Below are positions 1-12,744 of a DNA stretch of 64,000 nt, piece after piece. Both the position numbers and the translations under genes were made by a program. How positions within the stretch are numbered: the first letter of the stretch is position 1; each line of letters opens with the position of its first letter. The notes below the pieces were generated by a model. That model saw nothing but the letters and a program-made list of their open reading frames with translations, ran no database searches and was not told the DNA's origin. The stretch lies in NCBI GenBank assembly GCA_003864495.1, contig ML133457.1, forward strand, positions 1,302,001-1,366,000, given 5' to 3'. This DNA is from Nemopilema nomurai (Eukaryota; Cnidaria; Scyphozoa; Rhizostomeae; Rhizostomatidae).

Positions 1-3000
1 GATTCCCCCATTATAATGACCCATCGAAGCAATTTGTTACGTAAAATCGAGAAATTGCCGTTCCAGAAAGTAGACCGCATTGCTATTCAAAACAGAATTA
101 TTAGATCTCGAGGATAATGCTGCGCATATTTTATAATTAAGGGAAACTTTACTATCTGAAAAGAAATGGAAGATATGGTAGGAGAAGTAAGTGAGCTTTA
201 AATCTCTACAAAAAATCTCCAGTGACCCATATGTTGGCCTTGGAGAAGGTAATAAGGTCTCTTTGTGAACAAACAACAGTCAAAAGAAGATCTTGGCTCA
301 CGTTTGAAGGTTCATATTTAAGAACGTCTTTCGAAACACTCACATTTTGTCGCATTGCACGCAAAGCTAGCTTCATCGAGGTGAAAGTGTGGAAAATTCA
401 TCTTTCTGCTTGTTGAAGTTTGTTGGAGCTGTAACTCGCAAAATGGTAGTGTTGCAGGAAGAATCGTTGTTTATACTGATATGGAAAACTATATCAAAAA
501 AGAAGATAAGAAAAGATAACTGAGACTTACTGTTGATGAATTCACAGCTGGTAGAAAATGGTACCTCCGCTTCGGGGCATCTTGGCGGATTGTAGAGACT
601 GTACGTGACCTTGAGGTTTAAGTACCCACATAGAGCGTGGGTTGTGATCAACCCCCCTGGAGAAAACACTTCCTTTCATGCGCGAGAACTTCTCTGGAGA
701 TAAAATGAGGAAGAGAATTGCCACCATCAATAGAAGCGGAACTATGAAACAACAATTAAAGTTATGAAGCTTTATTTGTGACAAAACAAAGAGCCATGTC
801 TCTTTTCGAATGTTCAGCAACATCTGTAAAGAGATATTTATTTAAAGTCGGTAGCCCGTAATCACGTCTGACTCACTCTCTCTTGTCTGAAAATCGAAAA
901 ATGCTTACTAAATTGAATATAATTATGATACAAGTGGGTAGGTTAGGGATGTAGGACTTTGGTTTGATTGCATTTCTCTTTTATCGAAATTTCATCAAAC
1001 CAATACTTCGCATAATTTCTACAGTGCTCACAATGTCAGAGTCCTACACCTAGGAGAATCCAGATTGCGCCAAAATATACAGTGACGACAATTTTCGTGT
1101 AATTGGGCAAGCTAGGTCGTCTTTTCCCTTGGGCTTTTCCAATATTGTGTTCAGCAACGTTGATTGGTCAATCACGCGCTCTTCTTCTCACCCTCTATCG
1201 TTTTCGATTTCTTGCTGTTGTGAAATTTTGTACTGCGAAGCACTTGTTCACATGTTTCCAAAATTTTTTAATATTCATATGACTCTTTTGAACTTAAAAA
1301 TTTGCCTTTTATCTCAACATTTGACTGTGCCAAGCATTCTGTCTGATTTTAAGCTAGCAAGAAAATATTTCGTTCACACCACTTCATCATGCGTCAGTTT
1401 CCGCTACAGTTAAGAAACAAAAGACAAGTATTGTTTTAAAAAAATGTCATCTTAAAAAAGGATTATCGCGAAAGCTGATATTCACAGTGTTTTTTTACTT
1501 TTCGTTTCGATTGACATGTTCTCTAGTTTCACAGGTCTTCGCCCGGTTGTGTGAGTCATACTTTGTTTAAGAAGAGAGTGTCTAGAATCCGATTGCGGTA
1601 CGAGGCGATTTTATTTCACATAGGCACAATTTCAAACAAATTGTCATCACTCATTCCACAATAAGATTGCTCAGGTAGTGCAATCGAAGATATCCAAGCA
1701 CCTGCTGAACACGGAAGGCATCAGGCCTTTTCATTTCTGAAATGACAAGCTGTAGGGTTTTTCCTAGAATCAGGCGCTCGCGGAAGTGAATTGCCCAATT
1801 GAAAGATTATACTAGAATGGGAGAAATTTTGCTGTTCCTACTACAATTTCAGCTGTAATCTCGTTTAACTGCAACTCAGTTTGCGATTTATTAAGTTTTA
1901 TCACATGGTTCTTTTCAGTGAAAAGCGTTCTCGCAAAAAATAATGTTTCTAAGTCGTGCTACTAACTAATGATTGGACGGCAAAATCTTTCATTTGCATT
2001 CAGTTTTGGCTTTCTATGCAAAGTAAAGAAGTGTGAATACGTTGGAAATCTAGCTCATTTTTATAAACATTTGATCGAAATTACTAGATCAGTGGGACGA
2101 ATTGTTAACCTTTATGCAAGCATTTAGTGGTATAAAACTTCACAATAGCAAGAAACAACAGAAACAGAATTTGTCCAAAAGCTTTTGATCGTTGTTGGCG
2201 CTTGTTTATGCTGAATAAATCAGATGAAAAGTAACAAATTATGCAAATATTTTAGTAGGTAATGTTAATGAAAGTAATTTGGCATGATAGTAATGCTTTT
2301 GTGATTTAGACAGTGGGCTGTAATTAATATTTTTCTAATTCATCCAAATAGTTGTGTAGAACGAGAATCAGAATCAGATGAAAGTGAGTCAACTGTGAAT
2401 TTACTTCTGAATCGACTCCACTGGCCTCGAACTCAAGATGAAGCCAACTGCATATCGAACGTATTACGTATTTAGTAGGTTAATAAATACCTTCACTCCC
2501 ATATTACTGACTCGGCCATGTGAGCAGAGGGCTGTGAAGGAGCGATAGCAGCATGTATTAAGTCGTCTTAATCTTTCTAGAACTATCCACGAATAAGCTA
2601 TCCTCAGCATTGTTTTAATAGATTACTTTGAAGATTTCTTCCAGTGTCCGTCATATAACTTGATAACCGTTAAGGTGCTTGAAACAGGAACACATGCTAT
2701 TGGGATTTTAGACCATCTATGGGCATCAACGGTCAAAACTTCGCCGACTTCCATGACTCCTATACGCTTTTGTTGGCGCGCTATGCAGCATGTAAGTCGG
2801 CGACTCCCATGACATATGTGAACACCATTGATGCAGTAACGAAAGAAGCGATATAGTCACCGACCTGCAGCTGCAATTGCTTGTAAAAAATAGGTACACG
2901 ATTTCCTCCGCTACTGGCTCATGGTGGATTATCATTCCAGAGAGAGATACCGTGTACGAAAGTTCCTTTTTCAAGGCTTGCTGCATTATAAAAGCTAAAA

Positions 3001-3787
3001 GAAACACACCTATCCAGCAGTTTATCCATGGACCTGCAATGACTCAAATGACCTGAATGACTCAAATGACGTCAAGTGGACTGGCCTGGATGGCTCGGTG
3101 ACGATGGCCAAAGAATTTTCAAAACCTTATTAAAAGCTTTATTAAAAGAAATTTCTGACTGATGCACATATCGATAGATGAGGGCGTACGCTTTGCAAGC
3201 TGATTCAAAAATATGGCTTTCACGTCTAATTTCTCTTGGCCTAAACCAAATGAGCGGGCCCAAAAGGAAAACTATGCAGTTTCACTTATTGTGGGATATG
3301 AGACATGGCTCTTACATGCAAACTTGAGCATAAAGATAGTGTAGTTCTCATAATGACTTTGGTCTCTGTTATTAGAACACATCCCCAGATGTTGTTTTCT
3401 CTTACTAATTTTAGCAGTATTTTTTTCTTGGCTCTTCGGCCACGTTCAAAGAGGATCTCCCTCCGCTTCCTTAGAGCTGTCCTGAAGACATCTTAGTTCG
3501 AAGAAAACATTGACATAGTACACATGAAAGAATGCAGGTTCCGCAATTTTCAAAGAAGCAGAAAGCATTGTCCAAAAACTTCCCCACTCAACATAAAGCC
3601 TGGAATACACTAGGCATTTTACTGCCAGTCAACAAAATGCGGCAATAAGTTTGAATAAACACTATTGGTATATTGTTTATAATGGTTGTTGGGGCCCAGA
3701 CCCTGTTTGGTAAGTTTACATGAAATCGTTCGTGAGTAATCGATCGTCACGGCAGCACGTAGTGTATCTTGACAGCATTTAATTAGA
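1..3787. other. Gene-free left flank
   Basis: I see no recognisable gene here. All open frames are under 100 codons and none resembles a known family. A short acidic, coding-like segment follows an acceptor-like AG near 2350 and ends at a stop near 2473 (see findings). Around 3040-3075 a short word related to GACTCAAATGACCT is repeated a few times. Nothing else is structured enough to call. Confidence 0.5.
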
Positions 3788-4190
3788 TACACGCTTTTTT
3801 TCATAAGGAACCACTTTATAAGGAGCCTACATGTAGAAGGCCGAAATGTTTAAAGAACTTATACTACTAAAAACGAAATTTCTAAAGAATTTTTCGATTA
3901 GAAGTTTTTTTATAACTGCAAGCATCAAGAGCTAAAAAGCCCGTTCCATTCATTTGCAGCCAATACTCGCATATATTGTTTGTTATTCGTGTGTCAAGTG
4001 CTTTATCGAGTAGTTTCCGCATATGCTGTCTCGCCCCTCTCTCTAATAAGTGTTAAGGCTTACTGATGTGCAGAGAAAATTAAGGAACTTTTAAGGAACT
4101 TTTGGAAATAAAATCTGATGACTTGAGGTCTACGAATAAAGAACTGTTGGAACTAGGCCTTGTGGTAGGTTCCTTATAAAAAAGCGTGTA
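3788..4190. mobile_element. MITE with CACGC termini, full copy
   Basis: A non-autonomous DNA element. The left end reads CACGCTTTTTTTCATAAGG and the right end is its near-perfect inverted complement, CCTTATAAAAAAGCGTG. Both ends are flanked by TA, which suggests a TA target-site duplication. The interior has no coding capacity. An inverted, internally deleted relative lies in the HIPK first intron (29997-30199), and the two align end to end across the shared blocks, which supports a real repeat family. TA duplication fits Tc1/mariner-like mobilisation, but I cannot assign a superfamily. The left edge of the large tandem array falls inside this copy. Confidence 0.75.
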
Positions 4191-7100
4191 ATTTGATGGT
4201 AATTAGGAGTGGGGAGTCGCCACGGAAATGCTTGTTGTGTATCCTAAGGTCACCAATATATATAAACATAGCCACTCGTAGTAGACATGCAAGCTAGTGT
4301 AACGGAGGCCAGTTGCAGTAGACAGTTGGTTGCAGTCGTAATAAAAATGGAATGGTCATAAAGAGTTGAATGAAGTGGAGATTTTTCTCTGCGTCTTCTT
4401 CTTTTGATCTCGTCCATCAGTGAACATTTGGATAGGGGCACCGCTAAAAATAGCGGTCCCAACAATGGTAAGCGACAACTTATCCTTAATCCTTTTATAA
4501 ACAGGCGGACTTCCAAAGCCCTTCTTCTATTGAATTTATTGCAGTGATATGAATGCATTATTACAAAATACCATTCCCTTGTTTTTCTCTGTTTTTCTCT
4601 TATTACAAATGACAAAGCTATGGAATGAAGAGTTGTGGTTCTAATGAAATGCAGATACATCTGCCTAGTGTTAGGCACGGGGAAACACGAACTTGGTGCA
4701 GTTAATCGCTAAATAGCAATCCCGGGAGCACAGCGTTTTAACAGGGTAGGGGTAGGGTAAAAACTAGTAAAAACGCGGGTAGGGGCGGCCACATTCGCCG
4801 TCCCAACAGCAAAATTGTTGGCAAGATGCAAATCTGTTGAAAATTGATGGGTAAACTTTCGCCATTGTTTTCTTTTTGTCATTCCCTCATTTCCAGCTAT
4901 TCCGCCTAGTTTTGGGTTTGTACTAATCTCTTCAATTTAAGTGGATTTAGTCATCCCCATTTAACCATCTATTTGTCCTTTTCAACCTCAAAATTCATGT
5001 CCTTCTTATCTTCATCTCAGCACGGATCTGTCACTTTCTCTTTTGCCCTTCAGATCCACTTGAGTGACTTTTACTGTCCAGCTTCTCGCGTGGTTGCAGA
5101 GATATCTGCACAGTACAATAAGAGTTATTCGAATGATGTTACGACGAGGATGTAAATACGTATTTGTAGAGTGTCCCAAAATAAGCTCTGTGTACTATAT
5201 TAGTGCATACTGTGCATTGCTATAGCGCCCAAGTGCTTGTAGATGGTCTAATACCCCCCTTTTCTAATTTTGTTATGAGGCAGTTCCTCTACGTTAAACT
5301 GAATTCAAATGTCCAACCTACATCCTCACGGTTCTTACGTTAAAAGATAAAAGCAGCTAGTGAAAGACGTAAAACTCAACTGTAGTTGATTGGTCTCAGA
5401 TTATCCATTAATTGGCTTTGTGCAGTGGTGTTTAGAGAAACATCAACATTAGATCTGTCAAATTGGCCTTGATAATTGTGTGTTAAAGGATGCCTTAAAA
5501 CAAAGACCTTAGTGGCATAACTATTTGCAAAAAATTATACTACGGGTAGAAAAGTCTATAACAAATGAAAGTGCAAGCCAATTTGGAAAGTGCTTCCATT
5601 ACCCTTTGCATACGTAGGTAGAGATTATGTGGGTGAAGTGGGTGAGAGCATTTATCCAGAAAACAAAGCTACAAAATCTACTGCATTGGACCCCTGCGGT
5701 GCAAACGAGTGCAGAGTGCGTGCTCAGAAATAAATCATTCCCATTCCTAACGTCATTAAATAACGGCTTTGATATATTGCAAATCGCCATGGCTACGGTG
5801 TGCGACCATAGGGTCCAAAGGTCAGTTTGCTACCCAGACGTTATGGCGGACGTTACCCGGGAATGGTTTATGCGATTGTAGACATATTCGCATAGTTACG
5901 TCATAGCGAATCACGTATGGGTACTTTTATGCGGTGTCAGGAGTGGGATAAACAATTCAAAAGTCAGTTTGCTGGCGTAAGTAGAAAGAAGGGCGCAAAA
6001 AGTCAGCAAGATGGCCACCAAGCCATCTGATCAAATATTTTACTGTGGGCTAGTCTACAGTTTATACAAATGCAATATCGATTTCAAGGTTTCGAAATAA
6101 CAGTGCTAGTTATTGTGTTCAGAATCTTATGCCACGTTGGGGGGAACAGTGAAGTACAAATTAATCATTTATTGGCAATTGTACAACATCAAGTCTTTTC
6201 GTTAGTTGAATGCCTTTCTAATGCAAGGCTACTTCCTAAGAAAGATTACTACTCCATAGAGCACCACAAGAGATTCCTTTGAGCTTTTCTAGTTAGCAAA
6301 ACGTGCAGAGCAAGAGAGCCGTTTTGTATGGAAAATAAATAACAAAAGTGGTAGAATCTCCTGATTAAGTTGATGGTTAAAACAACAAGGTTCACACATC
6401 GACATGAAGAACACAGATGTTAACTAATCTAGGAAAAAAACTATTGAGAGAAAAATTTACCTTCTTTTGGGTAAGGACGAGAAACATTCACATTATTAGT
6501 GTTAGCTAGATGTTGCAAGTGGAAGCGCCTAGACGACAATAACACGATAAAATGAATAAAGGGAAATCGTCTCTTGTGCAATGTGGCAAAGCAAACGTCG
6601 TGGTTAATGCAACGTAACAAGGTGAATGCTGTCTCTTGTGCAATGTGACAAAACATACGTCACCAATCGGCTCTACAGGTCGCCAGTATTGGCCCTCGGT
6701 GAGTACTTCAATGTTCTAGTCTTGGTGGTGGGAGATAGTGCTACTACCTTACCACGAACTATTATGGTCTCCCTACAGTTGAAAATGCCATCAGTAAGTT
6801 CTTGTCTCTCCTAATATGAATCCATAAATCTGCTTTGTCACAATTGACACCATTACCCAGAAGGATCTTAGCCAATCAAGGTCGAAGAAAGTTTCTTCGC
6901 AGTGAAGAGGGGGGCACAAGTTGGGTTTAGATTAATATGATGGTTAATGGCCAAAAGTTTCTCTTCTTGGTAGACACTAGACCATAAAAATTCTTCCTTG
7001 TGGAATACAAAAATGCCAAGGTTACGCGGTATCCCATTAAAAATCACGTGATTTAGCACGCCGTCTAATTTGCTAAGCGAGCACCACGCCATTTGACCCT

Positions 7101-8303
7101 CAAGCGGTCTATCATGAGCAGAGCTTGGATAAACTTGTGAAAGATTCAAAACATTGGTTTGATACGCGAAAGTTTCATGTCTATTGGCCGAAATCCTGTT
7201 CCACCGCACCCTTTCGCTACAAAATGCTAGGAGCACACGGCTAAGCCAAATAGCACGCGTGGAAGCATTGAAGACTTTTGTCACAAAATATAAAGCTAAG
7301 GCTGATATTTTGAGTAAAATAAAGGCTTTTGCCGTTTCTGCGAGAGGCCTCTTAATGGCCTCTCTTTGATCTTTAATCTGCAAAAGTCGCACTTTGTGCT
7401 TATTCTTGAATATCGATATTGATTTACTGAAAATTATCTGTGAGAAAAATAGCAAAATTAATACCACGAGAATAAGATAGAGAGAGAGAGAGGTCAATGA
7501 AACAGTTGCATTCAGTCCATTTAATTAGATGGCTTAAATGCATACCACACCAAGGCCCAACAGGTATTAATCAAAGCAAACAACATGCCCCTAATACAAG
7601 GGCAAACATTACTTAACGACGCACGCTTGGAAAAAGAAATATAATGCTGGCCGCTTTCCCAAAAAAGGCTATGGGGATGCATATGGGACGGGCAAAAAGA
7701 CGATCAGATGCTTTCATAGCATCTCTTGTGATTACTCTTTTATAAAACATAACATTACCAAGACCCTTGTTCCAGCCAAGAGTGAAGTAACAGTCAATTG
7801 GAATTTGAAGGCGAAGACCTAAGGCAATATCTGAAGATACTATCAGATTATAAGGTGTTGTCACCGGATTCTTGAACTGAATATCTGGAAATGTTCAACA
7901 GGGTAGCCATAGGGCCGGCGGAAGAGATATGTCTTTGCGATGCTTGTACAAGGGAATGGTCCATAGGGTCAAACTTACATGGTCAAATTGATCCTATTTC
8001 AATCAACGCGGCAAAGGAACATAAACCTTGAGATAATACAGAAACGGATAGCGAACCAGCGTGTCCAACCATAACGTTAAAGCTTGATTAAATGAAACAA
8101 GAAAAACATAATCAACGCGTATAAATTACTGAAATATTGGTTGGTTTGCATGTTACTAAAATCTAGGAAGAGGCGAGGCAGTGATTCGCTTGACCGCAAT
8201 GACGGTACGCTGGCAAAAGGGGCCTAAGGGACTGGGGGAGAGTTAACTGCCAATACGCGACATATTTGAAAACAAATGTCACTGGATTGCTGGATGTTAA
8301 AAC
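3853..8303 (+). repeat. 4.45-kb tandem unit 1 of 3
   Basis: First of three head-to-tail copies (about 4451 bp), starting at AAGAACTTATACTACT inside the MITE and ending at GATGTTAAAAC. It aligns with units 2 and 3 over its whole length with only scattered single-base indels and rare substitutions. No known gene, RNA gene or transposase was recognised inside. The longest open frames, both on the minus strand (6868-7497, 209 codons; 7613-7864, 83 codons), match no family I know. A short GA run occurs near 7480. Confidence 0.95.
6868..7497 (-). other. Unrecognised 209-codon open frame in unit 1
   Basis: A long open frame on the minus strand, repeated at 11310-11939 and altered at both ends in unit 3 (15766-16431). 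Its hydrophobic start is read from a pyrimidine-rich stretch ending TTTTTCTCACAG, which looks like a 3' splice site, so any real coding part would begin near 7440. The predicted peptide has a basic stretch, then mixed sequence, and no motif I recognise. A second open frame (7613-7864) lies upstream on the same strand. Together they could be exons of an unknown gene, or chance. Loss of frame in unit 3 argues for chance. Confidence 0.2.
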
Positions 8304-11300
8304 AAGAACTTATACTACTAAAAACGAAATTTCTAAAGAATTTTTCGATTAGAAAGTTTTTTTATAACTGCAAGCATCAAGAGCTAAAAAGCCCGTTCCA
8401 TTCATTGCAGCCAATACTCGCATATATTGTTTGTTATTCGTGTGTCAAGTGCTTTATCGAGTAGTTTCCGCATATGCTGTCTCGCCCTCTCTCTAATAAG
8501 TGTTAAGGCTTACTGATGTGCAGAGAAAAATTAGAACTTTTAAGGAACTTTTGGAAATAAAATCTGATGACTTGAGGTCTACGAATAAAGAACTGTTGGA
8601 ACTAGGCCTTGTGGTAGGTTCCTTATAAAAAAGCGTGTAATTTGATGGTAATTAGGAGTGGGGAGTCGCCACGGAAATGCTTGTTGTGTATCCTAAGGTC
8701 ACCAATATATAAAACATAGCCACTCGTAGTAGACATGCAAGCTAGTGTAACGGAGGCCAGTTGCAGTAGACAGTTGGTTGCAGTCGTAATAAAAATGGAA
8801 TGGTCATAAAGAGTTGAATGAAGTGGAGATTTTTCTCTGCGTCTTCTTCTTTTGATCTCGTCCATCAGTGAACATTTGGATAGGGGCACCGCTAAAAATA
8901 GCGGTCCCAACAATGGTAAGCGACAACTTATCCTTAATCCTTTTATAAACAGGCGGACTTCCAAAGCCCTTCTTCTATTGAATTTATTGCAGTGATATGA
9001 ATGCATTATTACAAAATACCATTCCTTGTTTTTCTCTGTTTTTCTCTTATTACAAATGACAAAGCTATGGAATGAAGAGTTGTGGTTCTAATGAAATGCA
9101 GATACATCTGCCTAGTGTTAGGCACGGGGAAACACGAACTTGGTGCAGTTAATCGCTAAATAGCAATCTCCGGGAGCACAGCGTTTTAACAGGGTAGGGG
9201 TAGGGTAAAAACTAGTAAAAACGCGGGTAGGGCGGCCACATTCGCCGTCCCAACAGCAAAATTGTTGGCAAGATGCAAATCTGTTGAAAATTGATGGGTA
9301 AACTTTCGCCATTGTTTTCTTTTTGTCATTCCCTCATTTCCAGCTATTCCGCCTAGTTTTGGGTTTGTACTAATCTCTTCAATTTAAGTGGATTTAGTCA
9401 TCCCCATTTAACCATCTATTTGTCCTTTTCAACCTCAAAATTCATGTCCTTCTTATCTTCATCTCAGCACGGATCTGTCACTTTCTCTTTTGCCCTTCAG
9501 ATCCACTTGAGTGACTTTTACTGTCCAGCTTCTCGCGTGGTTGCAGAGATATCTGCACAGTACAATAAGAGTTATTCGAATGATGTTACGACGAGGATGT
9601 AAATACGTATTTGTAGAGTGTCCCAAAATAAGCTCTGTGTACTATATTAGTGCATACTGTGCATTGCTATAGCGCCCAAGTGCTTGTAGATGGTCTAATA
9701 CCCCCCTTTTCTAATTTGTTATGAGGCAGTTCCTCTACGTTAAACTGAATTCAAATGTCCAACCTACATCCTCACGGTTCTTACGTTAAAAGATAAAAGC
9801 AGCTAGTGAAAGACGTAAAACTCAACTGTAGTTGATTGGTCTCAGATTATCCATTAATTGGCTTTGTGCAGTGGTGTTTAGAGAAACATCAACATTAGAT
9901 CTGTCAAATTGGCCTTGATAATTGTGTGTTAAAGGATGCCTTAAAACAAAGACCTTAGTGGCATAACTATTTGCAAAAAATTATACTACGGGTAGAAAAG
10001 TCTATAACAAATGAAAGTGCAAGCCAATTTGGAAAGTGCTTCCATTACCCTTTGCATACGTAGGTAGAGATTATGTGGGTGAAGTGGGTGAGAGCATTTA
10101 TCCAGAAAACAAAGCTACAAAATCTACTGCATTGGACCCCTGCGGTGCAAACGAGTGCAGAGTGCGTGCTCAGAAATAAATCATTCCCATTCCTAACGTC
10201 ATTAAATAACGGCTTTGATATATTGCAAATCGCCATGGCTACGGTGTGCGACCATAGGGTCCAAAGGTCAGTTTGCTACCCAGACGTTATGGCGGACGTT
10301 ACCCGGGAATGGTTTATGCGATTGTAGACATATTCGCATAGTTACGTCATAGCGAATCACGTATGGGTACTTTTATGCGGTGTCAGGAGTGGGATAAACA
10401 ATTCAAAAGTCAGTTTGCTGGCGTAAGTAGAAAGAAGGGCGCAAAAAGTCAGCAAGATGGCCACCAAGCCATCTGATCAAATATTTTACTGTGGGCTAGT
10501 CTACAGTTTATACAAATGCAATATCGATTTCAAGGTTTCGAAATAACAGTGCTAGTTATTGTGTTCAGAATCTTATGCCACGTTGGGGGAACAGTGAAGT
10601 ACAAATTAATCATTTATTGGCAATTGTACAACATCAAGTCTTTTCGTTAGTTGAATGCCTTTCTAATGCAAGGCTACTTCCTAAGAAAGATTACTACTCC
10701 ATAGAGCACCACAAGAGATTCCTTTGAGCTTTTCTAGTTAGCAAAACGTGCAGAGCAAGAGAGCCGTTTTGTATGGAAAATAAATAACAAAAGTGGTAGA
10801 ATCTCCTGATTAAGTTGATGGTTAAAACAACAAGGTTCACACATCGACATGAAGAACACAGATGTTAACTAATCTAGGAAAAAAACTATTGAGAGAAAAA
10901 TTTACCTTCTTTTGGGTAAGGACGAGAAACATTCACATTATTAGTGTTAGCTAGATGTTGCAAGTGGAAGCGCCTAGACGACAATAACACGATAAAATGA
11001 ATAAAGGGAAATCGTCTCTTGTGCAATGTGGCAAAGCAAACGTCGTGGTTAAAACGTAACAAGGTGAATGCTGTCTCTTGTGCAATGTGACAAAACATAC
11101 GTCACCAATCGGCTCTACAGGTCGCCAGTATTGGCCCTCGGTGAGTACTTCAATGTTCTAGTCTTGGTGGTGGGAGATAGTGCTACTACCTTACCACGAA
11201 CTATTATGGTCTCCCTACAGTTGAAAATGCCATCAGTAAGTTCTTGTCTCTCCTAATATGAATCCATAAATCTGCTTTGTCACAATTGACACCATTACCC

Positions 11301-12744
11301 AGAAGGATCTTAGCCAATCAAGGTCGAAGAAAGTTTCTTCGCAGTGAAGAGGGGGGCACAAGTTGGGTTTAGATTAATATGATGGTTAATGGCCAAAAGT
11401 TTCTCTTCTTGGTAGACACTAGACCATAAAAATTCTTCCTTGTGGAATACAAAAATGCCAAGGTTACGCGGTATCCCATTAAAAATCACGTGATTTAGCA
11501 CGCCGTCTAATTTGCTAAGCGAGCACCACGCCATTTGACCCTCAAGCGGTCTATCATGAGCAGAGCTTGGATAAACTTGTGAAAGATTCAAAACATTGGT
11601 TTGATACGCGAAAGTTTCATGTCTATTGGCCGAAATCCTGTTCCACCGCACCCTTTCGCTACAAAATGCTAGGAGCACACGGCTAAGCCAAATAGCACGC
11701 GTGGAAGCATTGAAGACTTTTGTCACAAAATATAAAGCTAAGGCTGATATTTTGAGTAAAATAAAGGCTTTTGCCGTTTCTGCGAGAGGCCTCTTAATGG
11801 CCTCTCTTTGATCTTTAATCTGCAAAAGTCGCACTTTGTGCTTATTCTTGAATATCGATATTGATTTACTGAAAATTATCTGTGAGAAAAATAGCAAAAT
11901 TAATACCACGAGAATAAGATAGAGAGAGAGAGAGGTCAATGAAACAGTTGCATTCAGTCCATTTAATTAGATGGCTTAAATGCATACCACACCAAGGCCC
12001 AACAGGTATTAATCAAAGCAAACAACATGCCCCTAATACAAGGGCAAACATTACTTAACGACGCACGCTTGGAAAAAGAAATATAATGCTGGCCGCTTTC
12101 CCAAAAAAGGCTATGGGGATGCATATGGGACGGGCAAAAAGACGATCAGATGCTTTCATAGCATCTCTTGTGATTACTCTTTTATAAAACATAACATTAC
12201 CAAGACCCTTGTTCCAGCCAAGAGTGAAGTAACAGTCAATTGGAATTTGAAGGCGAAGACCTAAGGCAATATCTGAAGATACTATCAGATTATAAGGTGT
12301 TGTCACCGGATTCTTGAACTGAATATCTGGAAATGTTCAACAGGGTAGCCATAGGGCCGGCGGAAGAGATATGTCTTTGCGATGCTTGTACAAGGGAATG
12401 GTCCATAGGGTCAAACTTACATGGTCAAATTGATCCTATTTCAATCAACGCGGCAAAGGAACATAAACCTTGAGATAATACAGAAACGGATAGCGAACCA
12501 GCGTGTCCAACCATAACGTTAAAGCTTGATTAAATGAAACAAGAAAAACATAATCAACGCGTATAAATTACTGAATATTGGTTGGTTTGCATGTTACTAA
12601 AATCTAGGAAGAGGCGAGGCAGTGATTCGCTTGACCGCAATGACGGTACGCTGGCAAAAGGGGCCTAAGGGACTGGGGGAGAGTTAACTGCCAATACGCG
12701 ACATATTTGAAAACAAATGTCACTGGATTGCTGGATGTTAAAAC
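8304..12744 (+). repeat. 4.45-kb tandem unit 2 of 3
   Basis: Second copy, about 4441 bp. It begins with the MITE fragment lacking its left terminus (8304-8639). Its first 1.4 kb carries most of the differences from units 1 and 3. Nearly all are one-base gains or losses in homopolymers or dinucleotide runs, plus a 3-base deletion near 11052. One of these indels opens a 64-codon minus frame at 9118-9312 that is closed in the other two units, so that frame is not a gene. Confidence 0.95.

Noticed and set aside
9118..9312. 64-codon cysteine-containing minus frame in unit 2 (possible small secreted peptide)
   Set aside because: It is open only in unit 2 because of an indel; units 1 and 3 have the same DNA but a closed frame.
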